From Sphingomonas sp. (GTDB lineage Bacteria > Pseudomonadota > Alphaproteobacteria > Sphingomonadales > Sphingomonadaceae): DNA of 64,000 nt. Position numbers and translations under genes: made by a program. The stretch spans positions 62,001-126,000 of the forward strand of contig NZ_JAIXHL010000007.1 in the NCBI RefSeq assembly GCF_030145815.1. Reading direction: 5' to 3'. The notes under the pieces are model-generated. The model worked only from the letters and a program-made list of their open reading frames with translations. It made no database searches and was not told the origin of the DNA. Shown piece after piece: positions 1-9,356 of this stretch. Each line of letters opens with the position of its first letter. The stretch's first letter is position 1.

Positions 1-47
1 TAGAGGATCTTGGCCTTGCCCTCATAGATCTGGCGGCGGCGTGCCAT
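1..47 (-). CDS. purC: SAICAR synthase, N-terminal fragment
   Basis: Only the first 15 codons and part of the 16th lie in the window; the gene runs off the left edge. They read MARRRQIYEGKAKIL, the very conserved start of phosphoribosylaminoimidazole-succinocarboxamide synthase of alphaproteobacteria, which joins aspartate to CAIR in purine synthesis. An AAGGA ribosome site lies about 7 bases upstream of the ATG. The identification rests on the N-terminal signature alone. Confidence 0.8.
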   Translation of the reverse strand, partial: MARRRQIYEGKAKIL

Positions 48-70
48 AGGGGGTCCTTCAGAAACGCGGT

Positions 71-102
71 GCCCCGGCGGCACGGTCGCGCGACGCCGGG
101 GC
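71..102 (-). terminator. GC-rich hairpin, possible weak terminator
   Basis: A perfect 9-bp stem (GCCCCGGCG / CGCCGGGGC) with a 14-base loop lies just downstream of the lipoprotein gene that ends at 144 and upstream of purC. It lacks a long U tract, so it is at best a weak terminator or an RNA-stabilising hairpin. Confidence 0.3.
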
Positions 103-143
103 TGTAAGGGCGGGCCTATATCGAAAGCCGACCCGGGGCGCAA

Positions 144-1025
144 TCAATCGCTGGCCTCGGTCGCGGCGGCCCGGCGCCGTCGCCGCCAGCGCAACGTCAG
201 CCAGATCAAGGGGCCGAACAGCAGGCCCCATGGCGCCAGAACGATCAGCACGGTGAGCAGCCCGCGTAGCCCGATCAGGAACAGGTTGCCCGAATCGGCG
301 AAGGTGTCGCCCAGCTGCGCGCCAAAGCCGCCTGCTTCGGGAGCCTGCGCATTATAGCCGACCTCGATCGTCGAAAAGGCGACCCGTCCCTTGAGTTCGG
401 CGAGCCACGCCTTGCCCTGATCCAGCTCTTCCTGTGCCTCGGCGACGGCACGTTCGGCGGCGACCAGATCGGCGACGCTGCCCTGACGCGTGCGCAGGAT
501 TTCGGTCAGGCGGCTGACCAGTAGCTCGCGCTGGCGGATGCGGACCTCGGCATCGACCATCTGCTTGGATACGTCCTCGGCCTCGATTGCCGTTTCGACG
601 GGCCGACCGCCCTTGTCCGATGCTGCTTTATTGAGCGAATCGAGAAACGCGCGCGCGCTCTTGCTCTCGACGCGGAGCTTGAGCGTGCCATTGCCATATT
701 CGGCCTCGCCGCCCGAGCGGTTCAAGCCGCCGAGTTGGCAACGCGCGGGCCCCATCTGGTCGCATAGCGCGACATGCGCCTGTTGCAGCGCAGGGATCGC
801 GTCGCCCGGCAGGCGATAGCCGACGCGGTAGATATAGGCGATACGGGGCAGCGTCACCGCAATCGGCGCCGCCGTGGGTTCCGCTGCGGGCTTGGCTCCA
901 GCAGGCTCGGCCGCGTCGAGCGCGACCATTTGCTCTTCGGCAACGCCCGACTGGCTTGGCTGTCCACAGGCTGCGAGCATGGCCAACGCCAGCATCACCG
1001 GTGATCGCGACACGGTTCGGCGCAT
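144..1025 (-). CDS. DUF4349-type lipoprotein
   Basis: A predicted lipoprotein of 293 aa. The N-terminus MRRTVSRSPVMLALAMLAAC carries a lipobox (LAAC). A conserved extracytoplasmic region around YRVGYRLPGDAI and CDQMGPARCQL follows, then a helical, probably coiled-coil segment rich in Glu/Ala/Arg, then a C-terminal membrane helix near LLTVLIVLAPWGLLFGPL and a basic tail. This layout matches DUF4349 proteins, whose function is unknown. The ATG at 1025 was chosen over one six codons upstream because GGGAGGG lies 5 bases before it and the lipoprotein signal starts there. The neighbouring gene at 1132-2004 is a diverged paralogue. Confidence 0.75.
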   Translation of the reverse strand: MRRTVSRSPVMLALAMLAACGQPSQSGVAEEQMVALDAAEPAGAKPAAEPTAAPIAVTLPRIAYIYRVGYRLPGDAIPALQQAHVALCDQMGPARCQLGGLNRSGGEAEYGNGTLKLRVESKSARAFLDSLNKAASDKGGRPVETAIEAEDVSKQMVDAEVRIRQRELLVSRLTEILRTRQGSVADLVAAERAVAEAQEELDQGKAWLAELKGRVAFSTIEVGYNAQAPEAGGFGAQLGDTFADSGNLFLIGLRGLLTVLIVLAPWGLLFGPLIWLTLRWRRRRRAAATEASD

Positions 1026-1042
1026 CAATATCCCTCCCGTCA

Positions 1043-1065
1043 ATCAGCGCATCATTTGCGCTGAT
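1043..1065. promoter_or_regulatory. palindrome upstream of the lipoprotein gene
   Basis: A perfect inverted repeat, ATCAGCGC-N7-GCGCTGAT, lies directly upstream of the ribosome site of the 144-1025 gene. It could be an operator or a 5'-leader hairpin. No regulator can be assigned. Confidence 0.4.
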
Positions 1066-1131
1066 GATATCCAATCACATTGGAGGGCATTAAACAATGC
1101 CGCATTTCCGCCACAATCTGAGGTGGCTGGT

Positions 1132-2004
1132 TCAGCCCGGATTATCGTCCCGGTTGAACCAGCGCTGGATCGCGTTGCGCCGTTCGGGTTCGCCCGGCTC
1201 GCGATAGGCGTCGTCTTCGTCCTGACCGGTGGCCGGCGCGGGCGCGCCGCCCGTGCCGTGGATCAACAGCCGCAGCACCAGCACCGCGACGACCATCAGC
1301 AACAGCCACGGGCCGACCGAAGCCAGCACCTGCGCGATTCCCGCAGCCGATGTCACCAGCTTGTTTCCCGCGTCGCGGAAGCTCGCATCAGCCGATCCGT
1401 TCAGACCCGGTGCGGGCGTGCCGGAGGCATAGGTGATCAGCACCGGCGCGGTCGCCATCGTCTCGCCGCTATCGGCCTCCGATTCGGCGATCACGTCGAG
1501 CGCGGTCTGCAACCGGCGGGCGCGATCCTGCTGGATCGGATCGTTGCTCGCCTTGGCATTGGCGAGCTGTTCGCGCAGCCGTCCAACCAGCGCGTTCGAT
1601 CGCGCGCCAGCGGTGGCATCCGCACCGGCAATCTCGGTCTCGACCAGCGCCCCGCCGCCGCCGACCACGACCTTGGTTGCGGCTTCGCCGAAATTGCGCG
1701 CAACGGAAGGATCAATGCGGAAGGTTAGCGTCGCCGCGATCCGGTTCGCCTCATCGACACGATAGCGCAGCGACAGGATGCGGCACCGCGCCGGGCCCAG
1801 CTTGTCGCAGCCCGCGGCATGCGATTCCACCACTGCCTTCACATGATTGCCCGGCACCTTGTACGCATAGCGATAGTCGAACGCCCCGCCGGTCGCGGTG
1901 AGCGCTGCAACGGCCTCGGTGCTGATCTTGTCCTGATCCTTTTTGGGCGCGGCTTCGCACCCGGCCAGCGCCACGATTGCCAGCAATGCCGCTACGATTC
2001 GCAT
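1132..2004 (-). CDS. Lipoprotein, paralogue of the 144-1025 gene
   Basis: Encodes 290 aa starting MRIVAALLAIVALAGC, a lipoprotein signal with lipobox LAGC; GGGGGA precedes the ATG. The region YRYAYKVPGNHV ... CDKLGPARCRI aligns with YRVGYRLPGDAI ... CDQMGPARCQL of the downstream neighbour, so the two are tandem paralogues. A C-terminal membrane helix (near GPWLLLMVVAVLVLRLL) and a charged tail complete the same topology. DUF4349-like; no biochemical role is known. The same frame stays open far upstream, antisense to parC, but that stretch is not protein-like. Confidence 0.72.
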   Translation of the reverse strand: MRIVAALLAIVALAGCEAAPKKDQDKISTEAVAALTATGGAFDYRYAYKVPGNHVKAVVESHAAGCDKLGPARCRILSLRYRVDEANRIAATLTFRIDPSVARNFGEAATKVVVGGGGALVETEIAGADATAGARSNALVGRLREQLANAKASNDPIQQDRARRLQTALDVIAESEADSGETMATAPVLITYASGTPAPGLNGSADASFRDAGNKLVTSAAGIAQVLASVGPWLLLMVVAVLVLRLLIHGTGGAPAPATGQDEDDAYREPGEPERRNAIQRWFNRDDNPG

Positions 2005-2154
2005 TCGAGTCCCCCTGCGGTCCGTGCGCGGAACGATAGGCGAGATGGTTAACCGCCGGAAGGGCGAGTCTGCGCCGCTGTGCCGAATCGGGAAGCGCAC
2101 CCGCGCCGCGTTTCTGATTTGTCCCGGCGGGGCAGCGTTGCTATCGCCATCGGG

Positions 2155-4401
2155 ATGGCCACCGACCTTACCGACCCCTTCAACGCGATCGTCGACGCCC
2201 CCTTCGATAGCGCCCTGTCCGAACGCTACCTTGTGTATGCGATGTCGACCATCACCGCGCGCTCGCTCCCCGATGTGCGCGACGGGTTGAAGCCGGTGCA
2301 TCGCCGCCTGCTGTGGGCGATGCGCGGCCTCAGGCTCAACCCGAACGAAGCGTACAAGAAATGTGCACGCGTCGTCGGCGACGTGATCGGCAAATACCAC
2401 CCGCATGGCGACCAGTCGGTCTATGACGCGATGGTCCGCCTCGCGCAGACCTTTGCGCTGCGCTACCCGCTGGTCGACGGGCAGGGCAATTTCGGCAATA
2501 TCGACGGCGATAACGCCGCCGCCTATCGCTATACCGAAGCGCGGCTGACTCAGGTCGCGATCGACCTGATGGACGGGCTGGACGAGGATGCGGTCGAGTT
2601 CCGCCCGACCTATAATGGTGAGGATCATGAGCCCGAGCTGTTCCCCGGCCTCTTCCCCAACCTGCTCGCCAATGGCGCCAGCGGGATCGCGGTCGGCATG
2701 GCGACCAGCATCCCGCCGCACAACGCCGCCGAGCTGATCGACGCCGCAATCCTGTTGATCGACCAGCCGAACGCCAGCGACGCGCAGGTGCTGGAACATG
2801 TCCGCGGCCCCGATTTCCCGACCGGCGGCATCGTCGTCGACAGCCCGTCAGCGATCGCCGACTCCTATGCCACCGGGCGCGGATCTTTCCGCGTCCGCGC
2901 AAAATGGGCGCTGGAGGATCAGGGGCGCGGCACGTGGCAGATCGTCGTCACCGAAATCCCGTACGGCGTGCAGAAGGGCAAGCTGATCGAACAGATCGCA
3001 GCGCTGATCAACGACAAGAAGCTGCCGATCCTCGCCGACGTCCGCGACGAATCCGATGCCGAAATCCGCATCGTGCTCGAACCGCGCGCGCGCACCGTCG
3101 ATCCCGACACGCTGATCGAAAGCCTGTTCCGCCTGTCGGACCTTGAGGTGCGCGTGTCGCTCAACCTCAACGTGCTCGACCACACGCGCACCCCGCGCGT
3201 GATGAGCCTCAAACAGGCAATCGCCGCCTGGGTCGACCACCAGTTCATCGTCCTGCGCCGCCGCAGCGAACACCGGCTCCAGAAGATCGCGGACCGGATG
3301 GAGCTGCTCGACGGCTATATCATCGCCTTCCTCAACCTCGATCGGGTGATCGCGATCATCCGCACCGAGGATGAGCCCAAGCCGGTGATGATGGCCGAGT
3401 TCGAGCTGACCGACCGCCAGGCCGAGGCGATCCTCAACATGCGGCTGCGCGCGCTGCGCAAGCTTGAGGAAATGGAACTGCGCAAGGAGCGCGAGGCGCT
3501 GGCCAAGGAACAGGCTGAGCTTCAGGCACTGTTGTCGAGCGAGGCGCGGCAGCGCACCCGGATGAAGCGCGACCTGACCAAGGTGCGCGACCGCTACGGC
3601 CCCGAAACCGCGCTCGGCGCGCGCCGGACCGTCGTGGCCGAGGCCGCTCCAGCGCGTGAAATCCCGCTTGAGGCGATGATCGAGCGCGAGCCGATCACCG
3701 TCATCCTGTCGCAACGCGGCTGGATCCGCGCGCTGAAGGGTCATGCCGAACTGGCGAGCGCGGAGACGGCGAAGTTCAAGGAAGGCGACGGCCCGTTCAT
3801 CGCCTTCCACGCGCAGACGACCGACAAGCTGCTGCTCGCCGCCGAAAATGGCCGCTTCTACACGCTCGCCGCCGACAAGCTGCCCGGCGGGCGCGGCTTT
3901 GGCGAGCCGGTGCGGCTGATGATCGACCTGGACGGCGGGACCGGCATCGTCGGCCTGTTCCCGGCGAGCGCGGCGCCGAAGCTGCTCGTCGCTGCCACCG
4001 ACGGCCGCGGTTTCCTGGTCAAGGCGGAGGATGTGCTTGCCGAAACGCGCAAGGGGAAGCAGGTCGTCACCCCGCGCACTGGCGCCACGCTAAAGCTGGT
4101 GCGCCCGGTCGGAGCGGAGGATGACTATGTCGCGGTGATCGGCGACAACCGCAAATTGCTCGTCTTCCCGATGACCGAACTGGCCGAACTGGCGCGCGGG
4201 CAGGGGGTGCAGCTCCAGCGCTACCGCGATGGCGGCCTGTCCGACGCGGTCACCTTCCGCTTCGCCGATGGCCTCAGCTGGCGGATGGGGGGCGAACAGG
4301 GGCGGACGCGGACCGAGGCTGACCTGGCCCCGTGGCGCGCGGCGCGCGGTGCGGCGGGGCGGATGCCGCCGGTCGGCTTTCCGCGCGATAACCGCTTTTA
4401 A
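2155..4401 (+). CDS. parC: DNA topoisomerase IV subunit A
   Basis: The 748-aa breakage-reunion subunit of topoisomerase IV, which decatenates daughter chromosomes with ParE. The N-terminal catalytic domain is typical ([44 protein letters not shown]), and the active-site tyrosine lies in [10 protein letters not shown] (Tyr126). A coiled coil near residues 400-470 and a short beta-propeller C-terminal domain follow. The length and the lack of a GyrA box favour ParC over GyrA. The ATG at 2155 begins the conserved N-terminus ([12 protein letters not shown]). The position matching quinolone-resistance Ser83/80 is Gln87. Confidence 0.95.
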   Translation: MATDLTDPFNAIVDAPFDSALSERYLVYAMSTITARSLPDVRDGLKPVHRRLLWAMRGLRLNPNEAYKKCARVVGDVIGKYHPHGDQSVYDAMVRLAQTFALRYPLVDGQGNFGNIDGDNAAAYRYTEARLTQVAIDLMDGLDEDAVEFRPTYNGEDHEPELFPGLFPNLLANGASGIAVGMATSIPPHNAAELIDAAILLIDQPNASDAQVLEHVRGPDFPTGGIVVDSPSAIADSYATGRGSFRVRAKWALEDQGRGTWQIVVTEIPYGVQKGKLIEQIAALINDKKLPILADVRDESDAEIRIVLEPRARTVDPDTLIESLFRLSDLEVRVSLNLNVLDHTRTPRVMSLKQAIAAWVDHQFIVLRRRSEHRLQKIADRMELLDGYIIAFLNLDRVIAIIRTEDEPKPVMMAEFELTDRQAEAILNMRLRALRKLEEMELRKEREALAKEQAELQALLSSEARQRTRMKRDLTKVRDRYGPETALGARRTVVAEAAPAREIPLEAMIEREPITVILSQRGWIRALKGHAELASAETAKFKEGDGPFIAFHAQTTDKLLLAAENGRFYTLAADKLPGGRGFGEPVRLMIDLDGGTGIVGLFPASAAPKLLVAATDGRGFLVKAEDVLAETRKGKQVVTPRTGATLKLVRPVGAEDDYVAVIGDNRKLLVFPMTELAELARGQGVQLQRYRDGGLSDAVTFRFADGLSWRMGGEQGRTRTEADLAPWRAARGAAGRMPPVGFPRDNRF

Positions 4402-4486
4402 TCAGGGCAAGTCGTTTCCGGCAGCGGGCGTCACAGGGACGCGTCTTCAGCACCGCTTAACCAAATGACCCTAACCCGCTTTGGTG

Positions 4487-6202
4487 ATGTTGTTATCGCG
4501 CCGCCGGAAGGACAAGCCAGTCCCCGTGCCCGTCCCAGTGACGGGGCCGGATCCGCGTGTCCTCGGCCCGTCCAGCACCGCGCAAACGCTCAATTTGCTC
4601 CCGATTCCTGCCGCAGTTGTGGAACGCGGGGCGCACGGGCTGGTCTTCGAATCGGTCAACCGCCCCTTCCGCCTCGCCGGCCTTGGCACCACCGCCGATC
4701 TCTCGCCGGTGATTCGCCAGCTCGGCGCGCGGATCGGCAGTTTCCTCGATTCGGATACCAATGATTGCGAATTCGACTGGGAGTTGGGCGATGCGGTCGA
4801 TGCGCGCTTCTTCCGCGTCCGTTTCGCCCGCCGCAGCACCGAACGCGACAATGGCCGCTGCCTCGTCACGCTGATCGACCATACCTCCGAACTGCGCACC
4901 CAGCGCAGTCTGCGCCGCGAAATGCTGACCGACAGCCTCACGGGCCTGCCCAACCGTGCAGGCTTCGGTGAGGATCTGGAGGCAGAGATCGAGCAGGGCG
5001 GGATCGAGCGATTCGCGATCCTGGTCATCAATCTCGACCGGTTCAGCCGCATCAACGCGTGCATGGGTGGCCTAGCCGGCGACGAGCTGCTGATCTCGGT
5101 CGCGCGTCGGGTGAAGGGCGCGCTGCGCGGCCATGACGTGCTCGCGCGCACCGGTGGCGACGAATTCGCGATCCGCCTCGAACTCGATGAGGGGCTGCAG
5201 GACGCGCTGCATGTCGCCAAGCGCATCCAGAATGCACTGACCAGCCCGTTCCGCCTGTCCGATTTCGAGATCCGCGTCGATTGCGCGATCGGCATCGCGA
5301 TCGGCGAGGGGGAGCGCGGCGACGCCGAAGAACTGATCCGCCACGCACAATTTGCGATGAAGCGCGCCAAGAAATCGGGCCGCACCGAAGTCTATCAGAC
5401 CCGCGCATTCGACGTGGTGCGGCAGGAGTTCAGCATCGAGACCGAGCTGCGCCGTGCGATCGATAATGGCGCGCTGGCACTCAATTTCCAGCCGATCTGC
5501 GACCTGGCCTCGGGCAAGATCGTGTCGTTCGAGGCGCTGGCGCGCTGGACCACCGAAAGCGGCATCGCACTGTCCCCGGTCGAGTTCATCCCGGTCGCCG
5601 AGGAGTCGGGGCTGATCGTCCCGCTCGGTCGCTGGGCAATGCACGAAGCGGCGCGGGCGATGGCGGTATGGGACGCGCGCGCGGGCGGCGATTGCGGGGT
5701 CAAGGTCGCGGTCAATTTGTCAGCGATCCAGTTGCAGCGCGACCAGATCGCCCCGATGGTTCAGGCCGCGCTAGAGGCCAATGGCGTCGATGGCCGCAAG
5801 ATCACGCTGGAACTCACCGAAAGCGCACTGGTCACCGATCCCGACCGCATCGCCCAGACGATGCAGGCGCTCAAGGACCTCGGCACCACGCTGGCGATGG
5901 ACGATTTCGGCACCGGCTATTCGAACCTCGCCTATCTTCAGAAACTGCCGATCGACGTGCTCAAGATCGATCGCAGCTTCGTCTCCGGCATGCTCGCCGA
6001 CCGCGACAAGGTGGCGATCGTCCGCGCGATCCTCAGCCTCGCTCAGGCACTGGGCATGCAGACCACGGCCGAGGGGATCGAGACCAATGAACTCGCCCAG
6101 ACGCTCGCGGCTTTGGGCTGCAATTACGGGCAGGGCTTCCTCTATTCGCGCCCGCTCTGCATCGATCAGGCTTATTCGCTGCTGCTCGAACGCAACGCCT
6201 GA
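4487..6202 (+). CDS. PAS-like/GGDEF/EAL cyclic-di-GMP turnover protein
   Basis: A soluble signalling protein of about 571 aa without clear membrane helices. The N-terminal 140 residues resemble a PAS sensor ending in LVTLIDHTSELRTQ. A GGDEF domain follows (LTDSLTGLPNRAGF; signature TGGDEFAIRL intact), then an EAL domain (FEALARW, ELTESAL, MDDFGTGYSN, LKIDRSFV, AEGIET). Both catalytic signatures look intact, so it could make or degrade c-di-GMP. TTG 4481, GTG 4484 and ATG 4487 are alternative in-frame starts; ATG was preferred although no clear ribosome site is visible. Its 3' end overlaps the convergent cca gene by 31 bases. Confidence 0.9.
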   Translation: MLLSRRRKDKPVPVPVPVTGPDPRVLGPSSTAQTLNLLPIPAAVVERGAHGLVFESVNRPFRLAGLGTTADLSPVIRQLGARIGSFLDSDTNDCEFDWELGDAVDARFFRVRFARRSTERDNGRCLVTLIDHTSELRTQRSLRREMLTDSLTGLPNRAGFGEDLEAEIEQGGIERFAILVINLDRFSRINACMGGLAGDELLISVARRVKGALRGHDVLARTGGDEFAIRLELDEGLQDALHVAKRIQNALTSPFRLSDFEIRVDCAIGIAIGEGERGDAEELIRHAQFAMKRAKKSGRTEVYQTRAFDVVRQEFSIETELRRAIDNGALALNFQPICDLASGKIVSFEALARWTTESGIALSPVEFIPVAEESGLIVPLGRWAMHEAARAMAVWDARAGGDCGVKVAVNLSAIQLQRDQIAPMVQAALEANGVDGRKITLELTESALVTDPDRIAQTMQALKDLGTTLAMDDFGTGYSNLAYLQKLPIDVLKIDRSFVSGMLADRDKVAIVRAILSLAQALGMQTTAEGIETNELAQTLAALGCNYGQGFLYSRPLCIDQAYSLLLERNA

Positions 6203-7368
6203 TCCGCCACCGCGTCGGCAATCTGCGCGACACGGTCGTCACCGGGGAAATCCTCGGCTACCCACTGATTTTCCACCGCTCGCAGCGCGCGGGCGACATC
6301 CGGACCCTTGGATAGACCACGCTGGATCAACGCGCCGCCGCTGATCGGCAGTCGCGGAATGTCCCACCCGGTCAGGTCGCGCGCATCCGCCACGGCGGTC
6401 GGGCAATCGAACAGGAACAACCGGTCGATCGCTTCGTCTCGCCCCAGCCGATAGGCGGCGGCGCGGGGGGCGCCGAACAGGTCGGCGTCCGTGGCCGCGA
6501 TCAGCCGCTTGCGCTGGACGTTGGAGAGCTTGAGCCGTGCGCCGACCGATTCGGCGACGGCGGCATCGGCGGGCAGCAGGGCGGCGAGGCGGCGGATCGG
6601 GTCCGGCTCCAGCCCTGCTTCCGCCTCCAGCGCCGCGACCCGCGCAAGTCGTTCGACCGCAACGATTTCCGGGATGACGGGGCGAAAAATTCCGCGCTCC
6701 AGCATCAGTGCGATCACGCGCACCGCGTCCTTCGCGACGACCAGCTTGAGCAGTTCGTCCGCGATCCGCTCACGCGACAGCGCCATCAGGTCGTTGGCGC
6801 GCGCGGTGCAGGCGTCGAGCGATGCCGGATCGGGGCTGTCGCCGAACCGGGCGAGGAAGCGGAAGAAGCGCAGGATGCGCAGATGGTCTTCGGCAATGCG
6901 GCGCAGCGGATCGCCGATAAAGCGCACATGCCGCGCCTCCAGATCGGCAAGCCCGTCGAAATAGTCGAACACGGCACCTGTTGCCGGATCGGCGTAGAGC
7001 GCGTTGATCGTGAAATCGCGCCGCGCGGCGTCTTCCTTCCAGTCATCGGTAAAAGCGACGGTGGCGTGGCGGCCATCGGTTTCGAGGTCGCGGCGCAGCG
7101 TCGTCACCTCGACCACCGTCCCGCTGCTCACCGCGGTCACCGTGCCATGGGCCAGCCCGGTCGGAATGACCTTGATCCCGGCGCGCTCCAGCCGCCGGAT
7201 CACCTCCTGCGGGTCGAGCGGCGTCGCGATATCGACGTCGGACACCGGGATGCCGAGCAGCGTATCGCGCACCGCGCCACCGACCACGCGGGCATTGCCC
7301 GGCCCCAGCGCAGCGGTCAGCCGGTCCAGCCCCGGCCAGTGCCGCCACGGCGCATCGGGGAGCTTCAC
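6172..7368 (-). CDS. cca: CCA tRNA nucleotidyltransferase
   Basis: A class II nucleotidyltransferase of 398 aa that adds or repairs the CCA 3' end of tRNAs. Near the N-terminus it has the flexible-loop motif GGAVRD (residues 30-35) and catalytic DVD (44-46). The RRDFTINALYAD and GDPLRRIAEDHLRILRFFRF motifs of the family follow. The GTG at 7368 was chosen because it overlaps the stop of the upstream Nudix gene in a GTGA junction. It is the last gene of a DUF1285-Nudix-cca operon seen in many alphaproteobacteria. Confidence 0.93.
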   Translation of the reverse strand: MKLPDAPWRHWPGLDRLTAALGPGNARVVGGAVRDTLLGIPVSDVDIATPLDPQEVIRRLERAGIKVIPTGLAHGTVTAVSSGTVVEVTTLRRDLETDGRHATVAFTDDWKEDAARRDFTINALYADPATGAVFDYFDGLADLEARHVRFIGDPLRRIAEDHLRILRFFRFLARFGDSPDPASLDACTARANDLMALSRERIADELLKLVVAKDAVRVIALMLERGIFRPVIPEIVAVERLARVAALEAEAGLEPDPIRRLAALLPADAAVAESVGARLKLSNVQRKRLIAATDADLFGAPRAAAYRLGRDEAIDRLFLFDCPTAVADARDLTGWDIPRLPISGGALIQRGLSKGPDVARALRAVENQWVAEDFPGDDRVAQIADAVADQALRSSSSE

Positions 7369-7967
7369 GCTGTCCACTTCAGCCGCCGCGACAGATTGAC
7401 CAGCATCGCCGCCGTCGCGCCCCAGATCCGAAATTCCTGCCACATGATCTCGTAATAATGCCGATCGCGACCCTGCCACTCGACGCTGGATTGCAGCTGG
7501 TTGGCGGGGTCGAGCACATAGTCGAGCGGCGCTTCAAAGATCGCCGCGACCTCGCCCGGTTGCGGTGTCAGAACCAGATCGGGCGGGATCACCGCGACGA
7601 CCGGCTGCACTTCGAACCCGGTGACGGTGCGGTAGCGGTCGGCAAGGCCAACCACCTGCGCGGCATCCGGCTCCAGCCCGATTTCCTCGCACGCTTCGCG
7701 CAACGCGGCGGCGGTCGCGTCGGCGTCGCCCGCGTCGATCCGCCCGCCCGGAAAGGCGACCTGCCCGGCATGGCGGCGCAGCGTGTCGGTGCGCTGGGTC
7801 AGGATCAGGCCGGGGCGGGGGCGGTCGGTCACCGCGACCAGCACGGCGGCGGGCATCGGCACGCCATCCGCCGCGATCGCCTCGTCCAGCACATCGCCGA
7901 CGATCAGCTCGGGCGCATCGTCATGCTCGGCATCGAGCGCGGCGCGCAGCCGCTCCGCCAGCGTCAT
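7365..7967 (-). CDS. CoA pyrophosphatase, Nudix family
   Basis: A 200-aa NudL-type Nudix hydrolase predicted to split coenzyme A into phosphopantetheine and 3',5'-ADP. It has the UPF0035 signature LTQRTDTLRRHAGQVAFPGG followed by a Nudix box ending ALREACEEIGL, where Glu residues bind the metal. The ATG at 7967 overlaps the DUF1285 stop (ATGA), and the stop overlaps the cca start, which indicates translational coupling. Upstream in-frame codons reach into the preceding gene and were rejected. Confidence 0.88.
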   Translation of the reverse strand: MTLAERLRAALDAEHDDAPELIVGDVLDEAIAADGVPMPAAVLVAVTDRPRPGLILTQRTDTLRRHAGQVAFPGGRIDAGDADATAAALREACEEIGLEPDAAQVVGLADRYRTVTGFEVQPVVAVIPPDLVLTPQPGEVAAIFEAPLDYVLDPANQLQSSVEWQGRDRHYYEIMWQEFRIWGATAAMLVNLSRRLKWTA

Positions 7968-8527
7968 GCCGGGGTCATCGCGAAAAACGCGCCGTTGCTC
8001 CACACCCCCGGCGGGTTCGAGCCATTCTCCAGCGCCAGCGCCGCCAGCTCATAATAAACCGGCCGCGCCACCAGCGCCTCCAGCCCGCGTCGCACGTGCA
8101 GATAGGGGTGAGGGCCGTCGTCATGCTCCTCGAAGCGCAGCGCGTGCTCAGGCCCGGCCGGGATCAGGTCGCCGGTGTTCAGCCGGAACGCAATCCGCGC
8201 CGCGTCGCCCGCACCCTCGACCTTCATCTCGACCGCGACGAACGGCGCGTCCTCGACCTCGATGTCGAGTTTTTCGACGGGGGTGACCAGGACATGGCGG
8301 CCATCGGGTTCGCGCCGCAGGATCGACGCGAATAGCCGCACCATCGCCGGGCGCCCGATCGGCGACCCCTGATGAAACCACGTCCCGTCGCGCGCGATGC
8401 GCATGTCGCTATGCCCGCAATGCTCGGGATTCCAGCTGTCGACCGGGGGCAGTTTCTGCTCGTCCGCCAGCCGCGCAATCTCGGCGAGCGACAGGCTGGC
8501 GAGGTCGGGGGGCGGGGTCATCGGCAT
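7964..8527 (-). CDS. DUF1285 family protein
   Basis: First gene of the operon with the Nudix hydrolase and cca; 187 aa, soluble, no signal peptide. Family hallmarks include PPVDSWNPEHCGHSDMRI, the DGTWFHQGSPIGRPAMVRLF block and PYLHVRRGLEALVARPVYYEL. The function is unknown; the conserved linkage to tRNA 3'-end repair and CoA hydrolysis is suggestive only. MPMTPPP and MTPPP starts (8527 or 8521) are equally possible; there is no strong ribosome site. Confidence 0.85.
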   Translation of the reverse strand: MPMTPPPDLASLSLAEIARLADEQKLPPVDSWNPEHCGHSDMRIARDGTWFHQGSPIGRPAMVRLFASILRREPDGRHVLVTPVEKLDIEVEDAPFVAVEMKVEGAGDAARIAFRLNTGDLIPAGPEHALRFEEHDDGPHPYLHVRRGLEALVARPVYYELAALALENGSNPPGVWSNGAFFAMTPA

Positions 8528-8717
8528 TGGAGTGGCGTTAGGCGCTTTTGGGCGTCGGGGTAAAGGGTCGGGGTCAGCGATCTTCGCCCCGGGGGCATTG
8601 GCGGCGTTGACTGAACGTCGGGCTAAACAGGTCGTAGAATCAAATAACCGGCAGATCGGCTAACGACCCCGTTGCGGACATTAGCGCGAGCGGCCAAGCT
8701 TGGCCCGTGGAGGCGCT

Positions 8718-9278
8718 ATGGGTCTGACGGATTGGTTCAGCGGTAAGCGTAAGGATGCGGGGGACATCGACCTTCCGGTCGAGTTGATTTCAATCGGCGG
8801 GCCACCGGAGCTTGCCCACCTCTTCATCGACATACCAGCCGTCGATATATTGCGCGGTCTCGACGGTTGGCGCTGGGTGGGGCTGTCCGGCCTCACGGCC
8901 ATTGCTGTCTCCGCGTTCGGGGAAGTGTTCTTCCGGGACGACGTTGGTGCAATCCACCAGATCGACACGATAGAGGGGAAGCTTTCAAAGGTAGCCGCTT
9001 CTCTCCCGGACCTTACGGCTACGCTGCAGGATGCGGACGCTAGGGACAGTCTGTTGTTAGGGGGCTTAGTCATTGGGGCGCGGAACCGGGGACTCTTGCT
9101 CGAACCCGGCGAGTGTTACGATTTCAAGCTCGCTCCCATCATCGGTGGAAAGATGGACGTCAGTGATATGGAGAAGCTCTCTTTCGTCGTGAAGCTTCAC
9201 ATAGCGGGGCAGCTCCACGAACAAGTAAAGGATCTGCCGCCGGGAACTCCAATCGGCAAGGTGACTATCTTACCCTAA
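8718..9278 (+). CDS. Tdi1/DUF1851-like immunity-type protein
   Basis: A 186-aa cytoplasmic protein. The central GEVFFRDDVGAIHQIDTIEG and the later YDFKLAPIIGGKMDVSDMEKL-like pattern, ending in a helix with HIAGQLHEQ, resemble the C-terminal domain of type VI immunity protein Tdi1 (DUF1851), which in Agrobacterium protects against a DNase effector. No effector or secretion gene is nearby, so immunity is inferred from fold similarity only. The ATG at 8718 has GTGGAGG four bases upstream. Codon use looks less GC-biased than its neighbours, and a palindromic repeat follows, consistent with horizontal acquisition. Confidence 0.6.
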   Translation: MGLTDWFSGKRKDAGDIDLPVELISIGGPPELAHLFIDIPAVDILRGLDGWRWVGLSGLTAIAVSAFGEVFFRDDVGAIHQIDTIEGKLSKVAASLPDLTATLQDADARDSLLLGGLVIGARNRGLLLEPGECYDFKLAPIIGGKMDVSDMEKLSFVVKLHIAGQLHEQVKDLPPGTPIGKVTILP

Positions 9279-9356
9279 TGGCAGCTTTCCACCCACTTTC
9301 CGCCGTTGCCGCGATGACACTGCCTGCCCGAGAGCGGAAGCAGCCGTCCTTCTACT

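Noticed and set aside
8600..8645. Sigma70-like promoter (TTGACT ... TAGAAT) before the Tdi1-like gene
   Set aside because: The spacer would be 22 bases, too long.
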